Shown here one piece after another: positions 62,844 to 64,000 of a stretch of 64,000 nt of DNA; within the stretch, counting starts at the first letter, position 1, and each line of letters begins with the position of its first letter. The translations under genes were made by a program, and so were the position numbers. The notes beneath the pieces were generated by a model. That model worked only from the letters and a program-made list of their open reading frames with translations, was not told where the DNA came from and ran no database searches. The stretch is from Reyranella sp. (GTDB lineage Bacteria; Pseudomonadota; Alphaproteobacteria; Reyranellales; Reyranellaceae). Where the stretch lies: contig JAIEOV010000008.1 of assembly GCA_019750135.1 (NCBI GenBank), forward strand, positions 62,001 through 126,000, in the 5' to 3' direction.

Positions 62844-64000
62844 TCAGGAACTGCGCACCCGGCGGACGGCATCCTTCCAGCCGGCATAGCGGCGGTCGCG
62901 CGAGGCGGCGTCCTCGGCGGGGCGGAAGGCGCGGTCGAGGGCCCAGGTCTGAGACAGGGCCTCCAGCGAGGGCCACAGGCCCGCGTGCAGGCCTGCCAGG
63001 AAGGCGGCGCCCAGGGCGGTCGTCTCGGTCACCCTGGGGCGCTCGACGGGCACGGCCACGGTGTCGGCCAGGCGCTGCATCAAGGGATCGTTGACCACCA
63101 TGCCGCCATCGACGCGCAGCTCGTCGATCTGCGCGCCATCACCGCGCATGGCCTCGACCAGGTCGCGTGTCTGGAAGCACACCGAATCGAGCGTGGCTGC
63201 CGCGATCTCGGCCGGGCCACTGTCGCGCGTCAGGCCGAGCAGCGCACCGCGCGCGCCGGCATCCCAGTAGGGCGCCCCCAGGCCGACGAAAGCCGGCACC
63301 ATGTAGACGCCGTGATCGGCTTTGGCTTGGGCCGCCACCGGCTCGACATCGGATGATTTGGCGATCAAGTGCAGGCCGTCGCGCAGCCATTGCACGGCCG
63401 CGCCGGCGATGAAGATGCTGCCCTCGAGCGCATAGGTCCGCCGGCCGTCCAGCTGATAGGCGATGGTGGTGAGCAACCGATTGTGCGAGCGCATCGCGAT
63501 GCTGCCGGTATTGAGCAGCGCAAAGCAGCCCGTGCCGTAGGTCGCCTTGACCATGCCGGGCTTCACGCAGGCCTGACCCACGGTCGCCGCCTGCTGGTCG
63601 CCCGCCATGCCCAGCACCGGCACCGGCGCGCCCAGGATGTCGGCCGTGGCGACGCCGAGCTCGCCCGAGCAATCGACGACCTTGGGCAACAATGGCGCCG
63701 GCACGCCGATGAGCTTCAGCAAGCCCGCATCCCAATCGCCGGTGCGGATGTCGAGCAGCAGACTGCGGCTGGCATTGGTGGCGTCGCTCGCATGCACCTT
63801 GCCGCCGGTGAGGCGCCACAGCAGGAAGCATTCGATGGTGCCGGCGGCCAGCGCGCCCTTCTCCGCTGCCGCCCGGCTGCCGGCGACGTGGTCGAGGATC
63901 CAGGCGATCTTGGTGCCGGAAAAATACGGATCGAGGATTAGGCCGGTCTTTGCCGTGACCTCGTCTTCGTGACCGGCACGCTTCAGCGCGTCGCAGCGGT
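62844..64000 (-). CDS. glpK: glycerol kinase, N-terminal part outside window
   Basis: About 385 residues of the C-terminal region are visible, open to the window edge. Motifs include [97 protein letters not shown] and [19 protein letters not shown], all typical of GlpK. It phosphorylates glycerol to glycerol-3-phosphate. The region around 63795 has an internal GTG that is not the start. Confidence 0.94.
   Translation of the reverse strand, partial: RCDALKRAGHEDEVTAKTGLILDPYFSGTKIAWILDHVAGSRAAAEKGALAAGTIECFLLWRLTGGKVHASDATNASRSLLLDIRTGDWDAGLLKLIGVPAPLLPKVVDCSGELGVATADILGAPVPVLGMAGDQQAATVGQACVKPGMVKATYGTGCFALLNTGSIAMRSHNRLLTTIAYQLDGRRTYALEGSIFIAGAAVQWLRDGLHLIAKSSDVEPVAAQAKADHGVYMVPAFVGLGAPYWDAGARGALLGLTRDSGPAEIAAATLDSVCFQTRDLVEAMRGDGAQIDELRVDGGMVVNDPLMQRLADTVAVPVERPRVTETTALGAAFLAGLHAGLWPSLEALSQTWALDRAFRPAEDAASRDRRYAGWKDAVRRVRSS

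Overview
The window looks like chromosomal DNA of a high-G+C alphaproteobacterium. The evidence is gene order: pckA divergent from chvI-chvG-hprK-rapZ-EIIA-HPr, ahcY followed by tsaE-amgK-murU-addB-addA-trxA, and trpF/trpB/trpA/accD/folC on the opposite strand. The many solitary periplasmic binding proteins and REP-like hairpins would fit Reyranella or a nearby Rhodospirillales/Hyphomicrobiales lineage, but the genus is a guess.

Positions 1-6100 differ from the rest. Base composition is visibly less GC-biased and the genes match no housekeeping set. A GHKL ATPase, a 476-residue protein ending in an RN-x-x-H motif, a DUF4145-type protein and a frameshifted protein with an R-x4-H HEPN-like motif all lie on the minus strand. 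The block ends at a tRNA-Gln(TTG) gene whose 3' end faces it, so it may be a genomic island or defence cluster. No integrase is visible.

From 6.2 to 15.6 kb are a flavin reductase, a CHAD protein and a CobW-type GTPase, then a transport cluster: leuC/leuD-type dehydratase, a NitT/TauT-type ABC system and two further solitary binding proteins. From 16 to 30 kb come an enoyl-CoA hydratase-like protein, a TetR regulator with two visible operators facing a membrane protein, polA, a tandem pair of secreted paralogs, a GST, an envelope cluster (glycine-zipper lipoprotein, DUF2950, DUF3300), a class III nucleotide cyclase and pckA.

From 30 to 36 kb is the ChvI/ChvG envelope-stress system with the regulatory PTS. 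From 35.6 to 40.5 kb is a small putative catabolic locus: a GntR/UTRA regulator faces a 751-residue DUF3604/PHP-like hydrolase and is followed by a Bug-type binding protein and a phosphosulfolactate synthase-like protein. From 40.8 to 51.3 kb run ahcY, tsaE, amgK, murU, addB, addA and trxA, most with overlapping start/stop codons.

From 51.3 to 64 kb, mostly minus strand, lie folC and accD, then about 4.7 kb of unrelated genes (penicillin-binding protein, MBL hydrolase, methyltransferase, HxlR, GST, a hypothetical), then trpA, trpB, a RidA-family protein, trpF, pyrF, a DUF2442/DUF4160 pair and glpK, which is cut by the window edge. Repeat families include variable-stem paired hairpins, a palindromic insert bounded by 18-bp direct repeats, and a two-copy repeat with conserved promoter-like hexamers.
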